A DNA stretch of 64,000 bases from positions 19,075 to 83,074 of the forward strand of contig NZ_WBKP01000013.1 in NCBI RefSeq assembly GCF_009602465.1. Reading direction: 5' to 3'. Position 1 is the first letter of the stretch. Every line of letters starts with the position of its first letter. The stretch comes from Cumulibacter manganitolerans (GTDB lineage: Bacteria; Actinomycetota; Actinomycetes; Mycobacteriales; Antricoccaceae). Position numbers and translations under genes: made by a program. This document shows, piece by piece, positions 25,893 through 34,920 of this stretch. Under the pieces are notes generated by a model, which saw only the letters and a program-made list of their open reading frames with translations, was not told where the DNA came from and made no database searches.

Positions 25893-27425
25893 CTACTGCT
25901 TGCGCAGCAGGTAGCGCTGCACCTTCCCGCTGGGCGTCTTGGGCAGCTCGTCCACGAAGTTCACCTTCCGCGGGTACGCGTGCTTGGAGTACTGGTCGCG
26001 GACCAGCTTCTGCAGCTCCGCGGCGAGCGCCGGCCCCGGCTCCGCACCCGGCATCAGGACGACGAACGCCTCCACCATCTCGCCGCGTACGCCGTCCGGA
26101 TCGGGACGGCCGACGACGGCGACCTCCGACACGGCCGGGTGGGTCACCAGGACGCTCTCGACGTCGAACGGGCCGATCCGGTAGCCGGCCGCGAGGATCA
26201 CGTCGTCGTCGCGCGCGTTGAAGAAGTAGTACCCGTCGTCGTCCACGCGCCCGGTGTCGGCGGTGAGGTACCAGGCCCGGTCCTCGGTGAACCGCTCGGC
26301 GGACTTCGCCGGATCGTCGACGTAGCCGGTGAACCACAACGCGGGGCTGCCCGCGACCTCGATGGCGATCTGGCCGTCGACGAGACCCGCCGTGATCCCG
26401 GGCAGCGGCACGCCCATCGATCCCTCCTTGAGCGGCCGGGCGACGTCCGGGTGCCAGAGATTGCAGATCACCATGCCGAGCTCGGTCTGCCCGTAGTGGT
26501 CGCGCACCTCGATGCCGAAGCTCTTCCGGCTCCACGTCACGACGTCCGGCGTCAGCGGCTCCCCGGCGGACGACGCCCGCCGCAGCGGGTGGGTCGCATC
26601 GGCGGCGGTGGCGCGCATCGCCCGGTACATCGTCGGCGCGCCGCAGAAGTTCGTCACGCCGAAGCGGCGCATGATCTGCAGGCACTGCGCCGGCTCGAAC
26701 GCCGCGCGGACGAGCAGGCCCGGACGCCCGGCCAGCAGGGGCGTCACGAGGGCGTAGAAGAGGCCGTACGCCCAGCCGGGGTCGGCCGCGTTCCAGAACA
26801 CGTCGTCCTCGCTGACGTCGAGCGCATAGTGCAGGTAGGAGTGGAAGGAGGCCAGCGCCCGGACCGGCACCGGGACGCCCTTCGGCTTGCCCGTGGTGCC
26901 GCTGGTGTAGATCTGGATGAACACGCCGTCGCCGCCGACCGCGACGTTGTCGGCCAGCGGCTCGGCGTCCGCCGCCCGGGCCATCAGGTCGTCGATGTCG
27001 AGCACCCGGACGTCGAGCGGGTCGACCTTCTCCCGCTGCCCGGCGTCGGTGATCACGTGCTCGGCGTGGGAGCCCTCGACCCGCAGCGCGATCGCCCCCG
27101 TCGCGAACGCCGTGAACAGCGGGACGTGCACCGCGCCCAGCCGCCACAGCGCCAGCAGCGCCACGACCAGCTCGGGTCGCTTGCCGAGCAGCACCGGGAC
27201 GCGGCTCCCCTCGCCGATGCCCTCGCCGGCCAGCACCGTCGCCAGCCGGCGCGACCGGTCCGCGAGCTCGCCGTAGGTCAGGGTGTACGAGGAGAGGTCG
27301 GGCTCGACCACGGTGAACGCGGGGCCGCCGGAGGGGTGCCGGTCGCACAGCAGGTACGCGACGTCCGCGTCCGGAGCACCGTAGGTGTCGATCCACTCCT
27401 GCAGCTGCTGGTCGGCGCCGGGCAT
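25893..27425 (-). CDS. AMP-binding acyl-CoA synthetase
   Basis: A 510-residue ANL-superfamily ligase that activates a carboxylate with ATP and loads it onto CoA. Motif A3 is YTSGTTGKPKG. A5 is DHYGQTELG, A7 is TADTGRVDDDGYYFF, A8 is the hinge RDDDVILAAGYRIGPFDVE, and A10 PKTPSGKVQRYLLRK has the catalytic Lys. The Trp-rich WNAADPGWAYG segment resembles acetyl-/propionyl-CoA synthetase-like and medium-chain acyl-CoA ligases, so a short or medium chain acid is likely; this is inference. The start is ATG 27425. It is divergent from the DUF3516 helicase with 123 bp between starts. Confidence 0.9.
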   Translation of the reverse strand: MPGADQQLQEWIDTYGAPDADVAYLLCDRHPSGGPAFTVVEPDLSSYTLTYGELADRSRRLATVLAGEGIGEGSRVPVLLGKRPELVVALLALWRLGAVHVPLFTAFATGAIALRVEGSHAEHVITDAGQREKVDPLDVRVLDIDDLMARAADAEPLADNVAVGGDGVFIQIYTSGTTGKPKGVPVPVRALASFHSYLHYALDVSEDDVFWNAADPGWAYGLFYALVTPLLAGRPGLLVRAAFEPAQCLQIMRRFGVTNFCGAPTMYRAMRATAADATHPLRRASSAGEPLTPDVVTWSRKSFGIEVRDHYGQTELGMVICNLWHPDVARPLKEGSMGVPLPGITAGLVDGQIAIEVAGSPALWFTGYVDDPAKSAERFTEDRAWYLTADTGRVDDDGYYFFNARDDDVILAAGYRIGPFDVESVLVTHPAVSEVAVVGRPDPDGVRGEMVEAFVVLMPGAEPGPALAAELQKLVRDQYSKHAYPRKVNFVDELPKTPSGKVQRYLLRKQ

Positions 27426-27548
27426 CGTTGTCTCCTCGCATCGTCGGGTAGTCAGCCAATTCTGCGTCATACCCGCCGGTATCGGCAGCCATCGGACCCT
27501 CCCCGCCGCGCGAGACCTGCGCGGCGACGGCCGAGCCTGCGTGGTTGG

Positions 27549-30146
27549 ATGGATCAGATGAGCAGGCTCGACCAGCACCTGGGAACCGGCACGTCGCCCG
27601 ACGAGGTGTACGCCGCATTCGTCGCCTGGGCGAGCGAGAACGGCATCGAGCCGTATCCCCATCAGGACGAGGCGATCCTCGAGCTGCTCGGCGGCGCGAA
27701 CGTCGTCCTCGCCACACCTACCGGCTCGGGAAAGTCGCTCGTGGCGGCCGCCGCGATCCTCAACGCGCTGGCCGCGGACCGGGTGAGCTTCTACACCGCG
27801 CCGATCAAGGCCCTGGTCAACGAGAAGTTCTTCGACCTGTGCGCGCTGTTCGGCCCGCAGAACGTCGGGCTGCTGACCGGCGACTCGTCGGTGAACGCCG
27901 ACGCCCCGATCATCTGCTGCACCGCCGAGGTCCTCGCCAACATCGCGTTGCGCGAGGGCCGCGCCGCGGACGTCGGGCTGGTGGTGGCCGACGAGTTCCA
28001 CTACTACGGCGACCACGAGCGGGGGTGGGCGTGGCAGGTGCCGCTGCTGGAGCTCACCGGCGCGCAGTTCCTGCTGATGTCGGCGACGCTCGGGGACACC
28101 CACGAGATCCGCGCCGACCTCACCCGGCGCACCGGGCGCGAGAGCGCGCTCGTGGACGACGCCGAGCGGCCTGTCCCGCTCACGTTCACCTGGGCGATGA
28201 CGCCGCTCGCCGAGACGGTCGAGGAGCTGGTGAGCACCCACCAGACGCCGGTGTACATCGTGCACACCACCCAGGCCGCGGCGATCGAGCACGCGCGCTC
28301 ACTGCTCACCCTCCCGATCGCGACCCGCGCCGAGAAGGACGCGATCGCGGAGCGGATCGGCGACTTCCGGTTCGCCGCCGGATTCGGCAAGGTGCTCTCC
28401 CGCCTCCTGCGCAGCGGGATCGGCGTCCACCACGCCGGCATGCTGCCGAAGTACCGCCGCCTCGTCGAGCAGCTCGCGCAGGCCGGCCTGCTGAAGGTCA
28501 TCTGCGGCACGGACACTCTCGGCGTCGGCATCAACGTGCCGATCCGCACGGTGCTGTTCACCGGGCTCGCCAAGTTCGACGGCACCCGGGACCGGGTCCT
28601 GCGGGCGCGCGAGTTCCAGCAGATCGCCGGCCGCGCGGGCCGGGCCGGCTACGACACCATCGGGTACGTCGTCGTCCAGGCCCCCGAGCACGTCATCGAG
28701 AACGAGCGCGCCAAGGCCAAGGCGGACGCCAAGAACGCGGCCAACCCGAAGAAGAAGAGCAAGGCGCAGCTGAAGAAGCCGGCGCCGGGCACGGTCGTCT
28801 GGAGCGAGGCCACCTTCGAGAAGCTGGTCGGTGGCGAGCCCGAGCAGCTGCGGTCGCGGATGAAGGTCGACAACTCGATGCTGGTCAACGTCATCTCCCG
28901 GGACGAGGACGCGTTCCCCGTCATGCGCCGGCTGCTCACCGACAACCATGAGCCGCGCGCCACCCAGCTGCGGCTCGCGCGCCGCGCGTTGCGGCTCACC
29001 CGCAGCCTGGTGCGCAGCGGCGTCGTACGCCGCCTCGACGAGCCCGACGCGCACGGCCGGCGCTATGTGCTGCCCGAGGACCTGCCGCACGACTTCGCCT
29101 TGAACCAGCCGCTGTCGCACTTCGCCCTGGCGGCGCTGGAGATCCTGCCGCCGGACTCCCCCACCCACGCGCTCGACGTCGTCTCGGTGATCGAGTCCGT
29201 GCTCGAGGCGCCGCGCGCGATCCTGTTCGCGCAGCAGAACGCCGCGCGTCGCGAGGCGGTCGCCGAGCTGAAGGCGGACGGCGTCGACTACGACGAACGG
29301 GTGCGGCTGCTGGACGACATCACCTGGCCCAAGCCGCTCGCCGAGCAGCTGGGTGCGGCGTACGAGATCTACCGGCAGGGCCACCCGTGGCTGCGTGAGG
29401 ACGCCGTCGACCCGAAGTCGATCGTGCGCGAGATGTACGAGCAGGCGATGGGCTTCAACGACTTCATCAGCCGCTACCAGCTCGCCCGGTCCGAAGGGCT
29501 GCTGCTGCGCTACCTGACCGACGCGTACCGCACGCTGCGGCAGACCGTGCCGGCCGACGCCCGCACCGGCGAGCTGGACGACATCGAGCACTGGCTCGGC
29601 GAGGTGATCCGGCAGATCGACTCCAGCCTGCTCGACGAGTGGACGGCGCTGACCGACCCGGACGCCGTCCGGCGACGCATCGAGGCGCAGGAGTCCGCGG
29701 GCCCGCCGCCGCTGTCGACCCAGGAGCGCGCGCTGAAGGTGATGGTGCGCCGCGCGATGCTCGCGCGGGTGCAGCACATCGCGCTGGAGCGGGTCGACGC
29801 GCTCGTTGCGCTGGACGCCGCGGCCGGCGCCAAGTGCGATCCGGCACGCGAGCCGATCCTGGGCCACGACGCGTGGGACGACGCCCTCGATCGCTACTTC
29901 GCCGATCACGACGAGGTGCTGACCTCCGGCGACGCCCTCGGGCTGAGCAACCTCTCGATCGAGAGCGCCTCCGGGCCGCCGCCCGGCGGCGACCCGGAGG
30001 CCACCGCGCGGCTCTGGCTGGTCACCCAGACCCTGCAGGACCCGGCGGCCGACCGCGACTGGGTCGTCGAGGCGACGGTCGATCTCGACGCCACCGACGA
30101 GGCCGGCGAGCTGGTGCTGCTCGCGACGGCGATGCGCCGCCTCTGA
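27549..30146 (+). CDS. DEAD/DEAH-box helicase with DUF3516 C-terminal domain
   Basis: An 865-residue superfamily 2 helicase. The ATPase core has Walker A ATPTGSGKS (about 56-64), motif II DEFHYYG, motif III LLMSATLG, and motif VI QIAGRAGRAGYD. A lysine-rich insert (KADAKNAANPKKKSKAQLKKP) follows the core. The second half is the DUF3516 domain found in actinobacterial helicases distantly related to HelY/Ski2. The substrate, RNA or DNA, is not established for this family. ATG 27549 is used; ATG 27558 (MSRLDQHL) is equally plausible and neither has a good ribosome binding site. It ends just before a family 1 palindrome that probably terminates it. Confidence 0.92.
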   Translation: MDQMSRLDQHLGTGTSPDEVYAAFVAWASENGIEPYPHQDEAILELLGGANVVLATPTGSGKSLVAAAAILNALAADRVSFYTAPIKALVNEKFFDLCALFGPQNVGLLTGDSSVNADAPIICCTAEVLANIALREGRAADVGLVVADEFHYYGDHERGWAWQVPLLELTGAQFLLMSATLGDTHEIRADLTRRTGRESALVDDAERPVPLTFTWAMTPLAETVEELVSTHQTPVYIVHTTQAAAIEHARSLLTLPIATRAEKDAIAERIGDFRFAAGFGKVLSRLLRSGIGVHHAGMLPKYRRLVEQLAQAGLLKVICGTDTLGVGINVPIRTVLFTGLAKFDGTRDRVLRAREFQQIAGRAGRAGYDTIGYVVVQAPEHVIENERAKAKADAKNAANPKKKSKAQLKKPAPGTVVWSEATFEKLVGGEPEQLRSRMKVDNSMLVNVISRDEDAFPVMRRLLTDNHEPRATQLRLARRALRLTRSLVRSGVVRRLDEPDAHGRRYVLPEDLPHDFALNQPLSHFALAALEILPPDSPTHALDVVSVIESVLEAPRAILFAQQNAARREAVAELKADGVDYDERVRLLDDITWPKPLAEQLGAAYEIYRQGHPWLREDAVDPKSIVREMYEQAMGFNDFISRYQLARSEGLLLRYLTDAYRTLRQTVPADARTGELDDIEHWLGEVIRQIDSSLLDEWTALTDPDAVRRRIEAQESAGPPPLSTQERALKVMVRRAMLARVQHIALERVDALVALDAAAGAKCDPAREPILGHDAWDDALDRYFADHDEVLTSGDALGLSNLSIESASGPPPGGDPEATARLWLVTQTLQDPAADRDWVVEATVDLDATDEAGELVLLATAMRRL

Positions 30147-30150
30147 CCGG

Positions 30151-30209
30151 TTCGGCGGTGCAGTAGCGCACGCTGATCGCGCGATAGCGTGGCCTACTCC
30201 CCCGCAGAA
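30151..30209. repeat. Intergenic palindrome, family 1 copy D
   Basis: Outer 16-bp arms (left 30151-30166, right 30194-30209) pair at 13 of 16. Inner arms CACGCT (30169-30174) and AGCGTG (30186-30191) pair perfectly around the palindrome ATCGCGCGAT. It fills the gap between convergent genes, starting 4 bp after the helicase stop and ending 3 bp before the oxidoreductase stop, fitting a bidirectional terminator. Confidence 0.8.
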
Positions 30210-30212
30210 TGC

Positions 30213-31208
30213 CTAGGCGGTCGGTTCTTCGGGCGCCCGGACGACGACGCGGCCGAGAACCTTGCGCTCGCCGATCAGCCGCAGCGCCTCGGGCAGGTCG
30301 TCGAAGGCGTACGTCGTGACCAGGGGACGGATCGCGCCGTCCTGGTACATGCCGACCAGGGTGTCGTGCACGTGGCGCCGGTAGGCGGCGTCCTCCCGGA
30401 ACGGGCGCATCCGCACGCCGACGACGTCGTAGTTCTTCAGCAGCACGTGGTTCGCCGGGGCCGACGGGATGGTGCCGCCGGCGAAGCCGATGATCAGCAG
30501 CCGGCCCTCGACGGCCATGATGCGGCGCGACCGGTCGAACACGTCCCCGCCGACCGGGTCGTAGACGACGTCGACTCCCCGGCCACCAGTCAGCTCCTTG
30601 ATCACCGCGACGAAGTCCTCCGCGTGGTGGTCGATGACGACGTCCGCGCCGAGCTCATGGGCGACCGCCGCCTTCTGCGGGCCGCCGACGACCGCGATCA
30701 CCCGGGCACCGAGGGCCTTCGCGATCTGGACCGCGGCCATCCCGACCCCGCCGGTCGCGCCGTGCACGACGACCGTCTCGCCGGCCCGCAGCCGACCGCG
30801 ACGCACCAGGCCGACGTACGACGTCTGGTAGGCGGCGAACAGCACGGCGACGTGCTCGGCGGGCATGTCGCCGGGGACCGGCAGCAGCCGGTCGAGCGTG
30901 GCCGCGACGCGGGCGGTGAGCATCGTCCCGCCCTTGCGACCCGCGAGCGCCAGCACCCGCTGCCCCTCGCGCAGGCCGCTGCCGGACGGCGCCCGTAGCA
31001 CCCGCGCCGACGTCTCGCCGCCGATCGCGAACGGCAGCTCGGGCTTGTCGTGGTACAACCCCTGCGCCATCAGGTAGTCGGGGAACCCGAAGCCGGTCGC
31101 CTCGACCTCCAGCAGCGCCTCGTCCTCGGCCGGCACCGGCTCGGGTATCTCCACCTGACGGATGACCGAGGGAGGATCGCCGAGCTCTGTGACGTGCCAT
31201 GTCCGCAT
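30213..31208 (-). CDS. NADPH:quinone oxidoreductase-like protein (zinc-free MDR family)
   Basis: A 331-residue medium-chain dehydrogenase/reductase of the quinone oxidoreductase type. The nucleotide-binding signature is VVHGATGGVGMAAVQIAKALGA; VDVVYDPVGGDVFDRS and the C-terminal GRVVVRAP are typical. No catalytic or structural zinc ligands are visible. These enzymes reduce quinones, enones or acryloyl thioesters with NADPH. FPDYLMAQGLYHDKPELPF near 50-70 matches the QOR N-terminal domain. The start is ATG 31208; the longer frame is unsupported. It is convergent with the helicase and separated by a palindrome. Confidence 0.88.
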   Translation of the reverse strand: MRTWHVTELGDPPSVIRQVEIPEPVPAEDEALLEVEATGFGFPDYLMAQGLYHDKPELPFAIGGETSARVLRAPSGSGLREGQRVLALAGRKGGTMLTARVAATLDRLLPVPGDMPAEHVAVLFAAYQTSYVGLVRRGRLRAGETVVVHGATGGVGMAAVQIAKALGARVIAVVGGPQKAAVAHELGADVVIDHHAEDFVAVIKELTGGRGVDVVYDPVGGDVFDRSRRIMAVEGRLLIIGFAGGTIPSAPANHVLLKNYDVVGVRMRPFREDAAYRRHVHDTLVGMYQDGAIRPLVTTYAFDDLPEALRLIGERKVLGRVVVRAPEEPTA

Positions 31209-31290
31209 CGGGCCACCGTAGCGGGCGGACCCACCGAGGACGCACGCAGCGTCGGCTCGCGGCGCCGGGGCCCGGGCCGGACCCGGCATC

Positions 31291-31788
31291 ATGATCACCA
31301 TGACGACATTCGGCATCGTGGTGGTCGGGCTGCTCATGCTGATCGGCCTGTGCGGGGTCGTGGTGCCGGTGCTGCCCGGCGTGCTGCTGATCGCCGGGGC
31401 CGCGCTGTGGTGGGCGATCGGGGACGGCGCGAGCGCCGTGCACTGGACGGTCTTCGCCGTGCTCACGGTGATCGGCGTCGTGGGCACGTGGCTGAAGTAC
31501 GCCGTGCCGGCCAGGCGCACCTCACGCGCCGGTGCGAGCGGCGTCTCGATGCTGTCGGCGTTGGTGCTCGGCGTCGTGGGCCTCTTTGTCATCCCGGTCG
31601 TCGGCGGCCCGATCGGCTTCGTCGTCGGGATCTACGCCGCCGAACGGGCACGGCTGAGATCGCACGCGCCGGCATGGGCCGCGACGAAGGCCGCGCTCGG
31701 GGGCTTCGCGCTGTCGATGCTGATCGAGTTCACCACCGCCGTGCTGATGGTCGGGACGTGGGCCGTCGGCGTCGTGCTCACCCGCTGA
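31291..31788 (+). CDS. DUF456 family membrane protein
   Basis: A 165-residue hydrophobic protein of the DUF456 family. It has the typical VVPVLPGVLLIAGAALWWAI hairpin followed by a helix near 50-68. A glycine-rich membrane region (VLGVVGLFVIPVVGGPIGFVVGIYAAE) and a final helix follow. DUF456 proteins are small membrane proteins with glycine-zipper-like repeats and no settled function. ATG 31291 and ATG 31300 are both possible. The next two genes on the same strand begin 57 and 37 bp after their predecessors. Confidence 0.85.
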   Translation: MITMTTFGIVVVGLLMLIGLCGVVVPVLPGVLLIAGAALWWAIGDGASAVHWTVFAVLTVIGVVGTWLKYAVPARRTSRAGASGVSMLSALVLGVVGLFVIPVVGGPIGFVVGIYAAERARLRSHAPAWAATKAALGGFALSMLIEFTTAVLMVGTWAVGVVLTR

Positions 31789-31845
31789 GCGCGGCGGACC
31801 TTCGACCCTGGCGCCCACCGCCGATCCGGCGCATCGTTTCCAGCC

Positions 31846-32292
31846 ATGACAGGCATACGCACGCTGCTGCCGAAGCGGCGCCTCTCGCCCGAGGGCACCG
31901 GCCACCGGTCCTGGCGGACGACGTCGCTCGGCGGGTTCTTCATGGTGACGGGCGGGATCCACGTCGGTCTGGCCGCGGCCGACCCGAGCATCTACCGGAC
32001 GTTCGCGTCCGGCTCGTACCTCGGCTTCGTCCGCGAGAAGTGGGCGACCGTCTTCATGGCCCGGCCCCGCACCTGGGCGCTGCTGCTGGCCGGCGGCGAG
32101 ATGGCCATCGGCGCCGGGCTGCTCGGCGGCGGGCGGGCGGCCGAGCTGGGCTGGCTCGCGGCCATCGGCTTCCACCTCCTGCTGATGCTGTTCGGCTTCG
32201 GCTTCTGGCTGTACGCCGTGCCGGCCCTCGCGGTGATCGTCCGGGCCGCGCGGCACGACTGGCCGCACCTGCGCGGGCCGGCCGGGGCGTGA
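31846..32292 (+). CDS. Uncharacterised small membrane protein
   Basis: A 148-residue protein with three or four likely membrane helices (about 28-46, 76-95, 100-135). A basic N-terminus and a conserved-looking GGFFMVTGGIHVGLAAADPSIY segment precede the helices. The pattern (first helix with GGIHVGL, later helix pair) recalls DoxX-like or other small actinobacterial membrane proteins, but I cannot place it securely. It lies between DUF456 and cinA-like genes in one orientation and may be co-transcribed. No catalytic residues are seen. Confidence 0.68.
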   Translation: MTGIRTLLPKRRLSPEGTGHRSWRTTSLGGFFMVTGGIHVGLAAADPSIYRTFASGSYLGFVREKWATVFMARPRTWALLLAGGEMAIGAGLLGGGRAAELGWLAAIGFHLLLMLFGFGFWLYAVPALAVIVRAARHDWPHLRGPAGA

Positions 32293-32329
32293 TCGGCCGC
32301 CGCCCGCCCCGGCGCCTAGGATCGGCCAC

Positions 32330-32806
32330 GTGACCAGTCTCGACGAGGACCTCGCCGCCGCCCTGCTCGCCCACGACGCCACCGTCGCGACCGCGGAATC
32401 CTGCACCGCGGGACTCGTCGCCGGCCGGATCGCCGACCGGCCCGGCTCGTCGGCGTACCTGATCGGCGGGTTCGTCACCTACGCGAATCGCGCCAAGACC
32501 GAGGAGGTCGGGGTGGCCGCCGACGTGCTCGACCGCGTCGGAGCGGTGAGCGAGGAGGTCGCTGTCGCGATGGCGCAGGGCGCCCGCGCCCGGCTCGGGA
32601 CGACGTACGGCTTGTCGACGACGGGGGTGGCCGGTCCCGACGGCGGGACGCCGCAGAAGCCCGTGGGCCGCGTGCACATCGCCGTCGTGTCCGCCGACCG
32701 CACATGGCATCGCCGGCTGCAGCTCGACGGCGACCGGGCGCAGGTGCGCGCCGACACCGTCACCGAGGTCCTTCGGCTGCTCCTCGAGGCGGTCGCCACC
32801 GGCTGA
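32330..32806 (+). CDS. CinA C-terminal domain protein (nicotinamide-nucleotide amidohydrolase, PncC-like)
   Basis: A 158-residue stand-alone CinA C-terminal domain. The signature TAESCTAGLVAGRIAD carries the catalytic Ser/Thr region, followed by YLIGGFVTYAN and STTGVAGPDGGTPQKPVG. The PncC activity of this domain deamidates NMN to nicotinate mononucleotide, recycling a by-product of NAD-dependent DNA ligase. The N-terminal MoaB-like domain of full CinA is absent, as in E. coli YgaD. The start is GTG 32330. It is convergent with the small DUF2277 gene. Confidence 0.92.
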   Translation: MTSLDEDLAAALLAHDATVATAESCTAGLVAGRIADRPGSSAYLIGGFVTYANRAKTEEVGVAADVLDRVGAVSEEVAVAMAQGARARLGTTYGLSTTGVAGPDGGTPQKPVGRVHIAVVSADRTWHRRLQLDGDRAQVRADTVTEVLRLLLEAVATG

Positions 32807-32824
32807 CGCACGGCGGACGCCGGG

Positions 32825-33094
32825 TCAGCGGGCGAACCGCGCCTCGCTGCGGGCGCGCGCCTTCGCCGCCTCCACGTCGCGGTTCTTCGGCGCGGCGGAC
32901 GTCGTCAGCCCGTCGAGAAGCCGCTGGGTGGCGGCTGCCACCTCGGCGACGGCCTGGTCGAACACCGCCTGGTTCGCGGCGGACGGCGCCGTCGCGCCGC
33001 TGATCTTGCGCACGTACTGCAGCGCCGCGGCAGCGACCTCGTCGTGCGTGGCCGGCGGGGCGAAGTTGTGCAGGACCTTGATGTTTCGGCACAT
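32825..33094 (-). CDS. DUF2277 family protein
   Basis: An 89-residue DUF2277 protein. It starts MCRNIKVLHNFAPPAT, the invariant beginning of the family with Cys2 next to the initiator Met, and continues with EVAAAALQYVRKISG. The remainder is helical and Ala-rich, with an Ala/Arg tail. The function of the family is unknown; the conserved N-terminal Cys-Arg-Asn suggests metal or nucleic-acid contact, which is speculation. The start is ATG 33094. It is convergent with the cinA-like gene and divergent from the TPR gene. Confidence 0.88.
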   Translation of the reverse strand: MCRNIKVLHNFAPPATHDEVAAAALQYVRKISGATAPSAANQAVFDQAVAEVAAATQRLLDGLTTSAAPKNRDVEAAKARARSEARFAR

Positions 33095-33212
33095 GCCAGC
33101 AACCGTACGACGGGTCGCGCGGGAGGGCCATGCCGCGACCGGCCCGCCTCGGCGATGGGACGTCTCGGGGCGGAAGCGCTGGGCTGTCGGCGCGATGGGG
33201 GACGATGGGGTC

Positions 33213-34427
33213 ATGGGTGAGCCAACCTCCACCGCCGACGTGCACGCGGTGGTGTCCGCCTACCGGCTCGCGGCCGACCGCGGCAACACCGGTGATCAGC
33301 TGCGGGCGGCGCGCGCGGCCCAGGAGATCGGCCCGCACGACGCGCGGCTCCTCGAGCCACCGCTGGCCGCATCGCTGGTGGAGGCGCGCGCCGTCGTGGC
33401 GATGATCGAGATGCGATTCTCGGCCGCGGCGCGGCTGGCGGCCGCCGCGGCCGACGCCTGGCGGGACGCCGGCGAGCACGCCCGCGAGATCGGCCTGCGG
33501 ATGGCCCGGCTCACCGCGCAGATCGCGGAGGAACACGATGCTTTCGCGGTGCTGCCGATGGCGGAGAAGACCGAGCACTTTCTCACCGCGTTGCGGGCCG
33601 CGGAGCCCGGCCGCCGGCGCCTGGTCGACGGACTGCTGACGACGGGGTTCGCCGTCCTGCGCATCGAACGGTTCGATCAGGCGCGCCGGTACTTCGCCGA
33701 GGCGCTGTCGCTGGCCTCCGACGACGGTGAACGTGCCCGGGCGCTCGGGGCGCGGGCGATCGCCGAGCTGCAGGCCGGGAACGAGCGGCGCGGGGTCCGG
33801 CTCGCAGAGCAGGCCGCGGCGCTGGCTCGCTCGGTGCGCGATGAGCTGCAGCTCGCGACGATGCTGCGGGTGCTCACGGCCGTCCGCGGCGCCGACGGCG
33901 ATCGGCTCACCGAAGCGCTGGAGCTGGCGGAGGAGGCCGCCGACCTGGCGGAGCCACTCAGCGACGTCCTCCTGGCCTCGATCCTCGAGGTGCGCGGCCG
34001 GCTGCGCGTCGCCGCCGGCCGGGTGGACTCCGGCATCACCGACCTGCAACGAGCGATCCGGCTGCAAGGCGACAGTGCCTGGCAGCAGTCGCTCGCGGCC
34101 GAGGCCGGCGCGCTGGCCAGGGTGCTGCTCGACGTCGGCAGGGTGCACGACGCGCAGCAGGTGCTCGACCGGTATCGGGCAGCCCTGGACGACACCGTCG
34201 ACGACGCGCGCATCGAGATCGACCAGCTGCGCTACGCCGTCGCGCTGCGCGGCGGCGACCACCGGCGCGCCGCGGCGTACGCCGAGTCGGTCGCGACGCG
34301 CATGGCGGCCGCACACCACAAGGACGCCGCCGCCGGTTACGAGGCGGCGGCCGACTCATGGAGCGTCGCCGGCGACGAGCCGCGGGCGCGGCTGATGCGC
34401 GACGAGGCCGCCCGCCACCGCCGGTGA
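33213..34427 (+). CDS. Tetratricopeptide-repeat-like helical protein
   Basis: A 404-residue, almost wholly helical, Ala/Arg/Glu-rich protein. It has repeated ~34-40 residue units with TPR-like spacing, for example AARLAAAAADAWRDAGEHA, QARRYFAEALSLASDDGERA and AAAYAESVATRMAAAHHKDAAAGYEAAADSW. No enzymatic or DNA-binding domain is evident, and no signal peptide or membrane helix. It probably serves as a protein-interaction scaffold or the effector half of a regulator. ATG 33213 is preferred; ATG 33195 would add six residues. It is convergent with hspR, with only 10 bp between stops. Confidence 0.72.
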   Translation: MGEPTSTADVHAVVSAYRLAADRGNTGDQLRAARAAQEIGPHDARLLEPPLAASLVEARAVVAMIEMRFSAAARLAAAAADAWRDAGEHAREIGLRMARLTAQIAEEHDAFAVLPMAEKTEHFLTALRAAEPGRRRLVDGLLTTGFAVLRIERFDQARRYFAEALSLASDDGERARALGARAIAELQAGNERRGVRLAEQAAALARSVRDELQLATMLRVLTAVRGADGDRLTEALELAEEAADLAEPLSDVLLASILEVRGRLRVAAGRVDSGITDLQRAIRLQGDSAWQQSLAAEAGALARVLLDVGRVHDAQQVLDRYRAALDDTVDDARIEIDQLRYAVALRGGDHRRAAAYAESVATRMAAAHHKDAAAGYEAAADSWSVAGDEPRARLMRDEAARHRR

Positions 34428-34437
34428 CGGACGGCGC

Positions 34438-34884
34438 CTATCGGAAGAAGCCGTGCGGCACGATCGACATCGACTTGAACGGCACGAGGTCGCGGCGGTA
34501 GGAGGCGTGCACCGCCGCCTCCGCCGCCTGTGCGCGGACGTTGGTCTCGGCGACCTCCACCAGCAGCTCCTCGACCCGCTCCTGCAGCGCGCTGACCTGG
34601 TTCTCCAGGTCGATGATGCGCTTGATCCCGGCGAGGTTGATCCCCTCGTCCTGGCTCAGGCGCTGCACCATCCGCAGCACCGCGACGTCCCGCGGCGAAT
34701 AGCGGCGGCCGCCGCCGGAGGTGCGGCCGGGACGCACGAGCCCGACCCTGTCGTACTGGCGCAAGGTCTGCGGATGCATCCCGGCGAGCTCGGCGGCCAC
34801 CGAGATGACGAATACCGGCGCATCCTCCGCCAGATGGTCGACCGGGACGCCGGCGAATCCGCCGCGGTTATCCCGCCCAGCCAT
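34438..34884 (-). CDS. hspR: Heat-shock repressor HspR (MerR family)
   Basis: A 148-residue MerR-type repressor. The winged HTH covers about 28-95: FVISVAAELAGMHPQTLRQYDR, then GGGRRYSPRDVAVLRMVQ and INLAGIKRIIDLE. A coiled coil (about 95-118) follows, then a C-terminal tail with no cysteines or ligand domain, as in HspR. HspR binds HAIR inverted repeats with DnaK as co-repressor. ATG 34884 is chosen because GGAAGGA lies 6 nt upstream; GTG 34890 overlaps that site. It is the last gene of dnaK-grpE-dnaJ-hspR, and HAIR boxes occur before dnaK and clpB in this window. Confidence 0.95.
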   Translation of the reverse strand: MAGRDNRGGFAGVPVDHLAEDAPVFVISVAAELAGMHPQTLRQYDRVGLVRPGRTSGGGRRYSPRDVAVLRMVQRLSQDEGINLAGIKRIIDLENQVSALQERVEELLVEVAETNVRAQAAEAAVHASYRRDLVPFKSMSIVPHGFFR

Positions 34885-34920
34885 GTCCACTCCTTCCGAT
34901 CACTGCCATCGGTCCGTCCG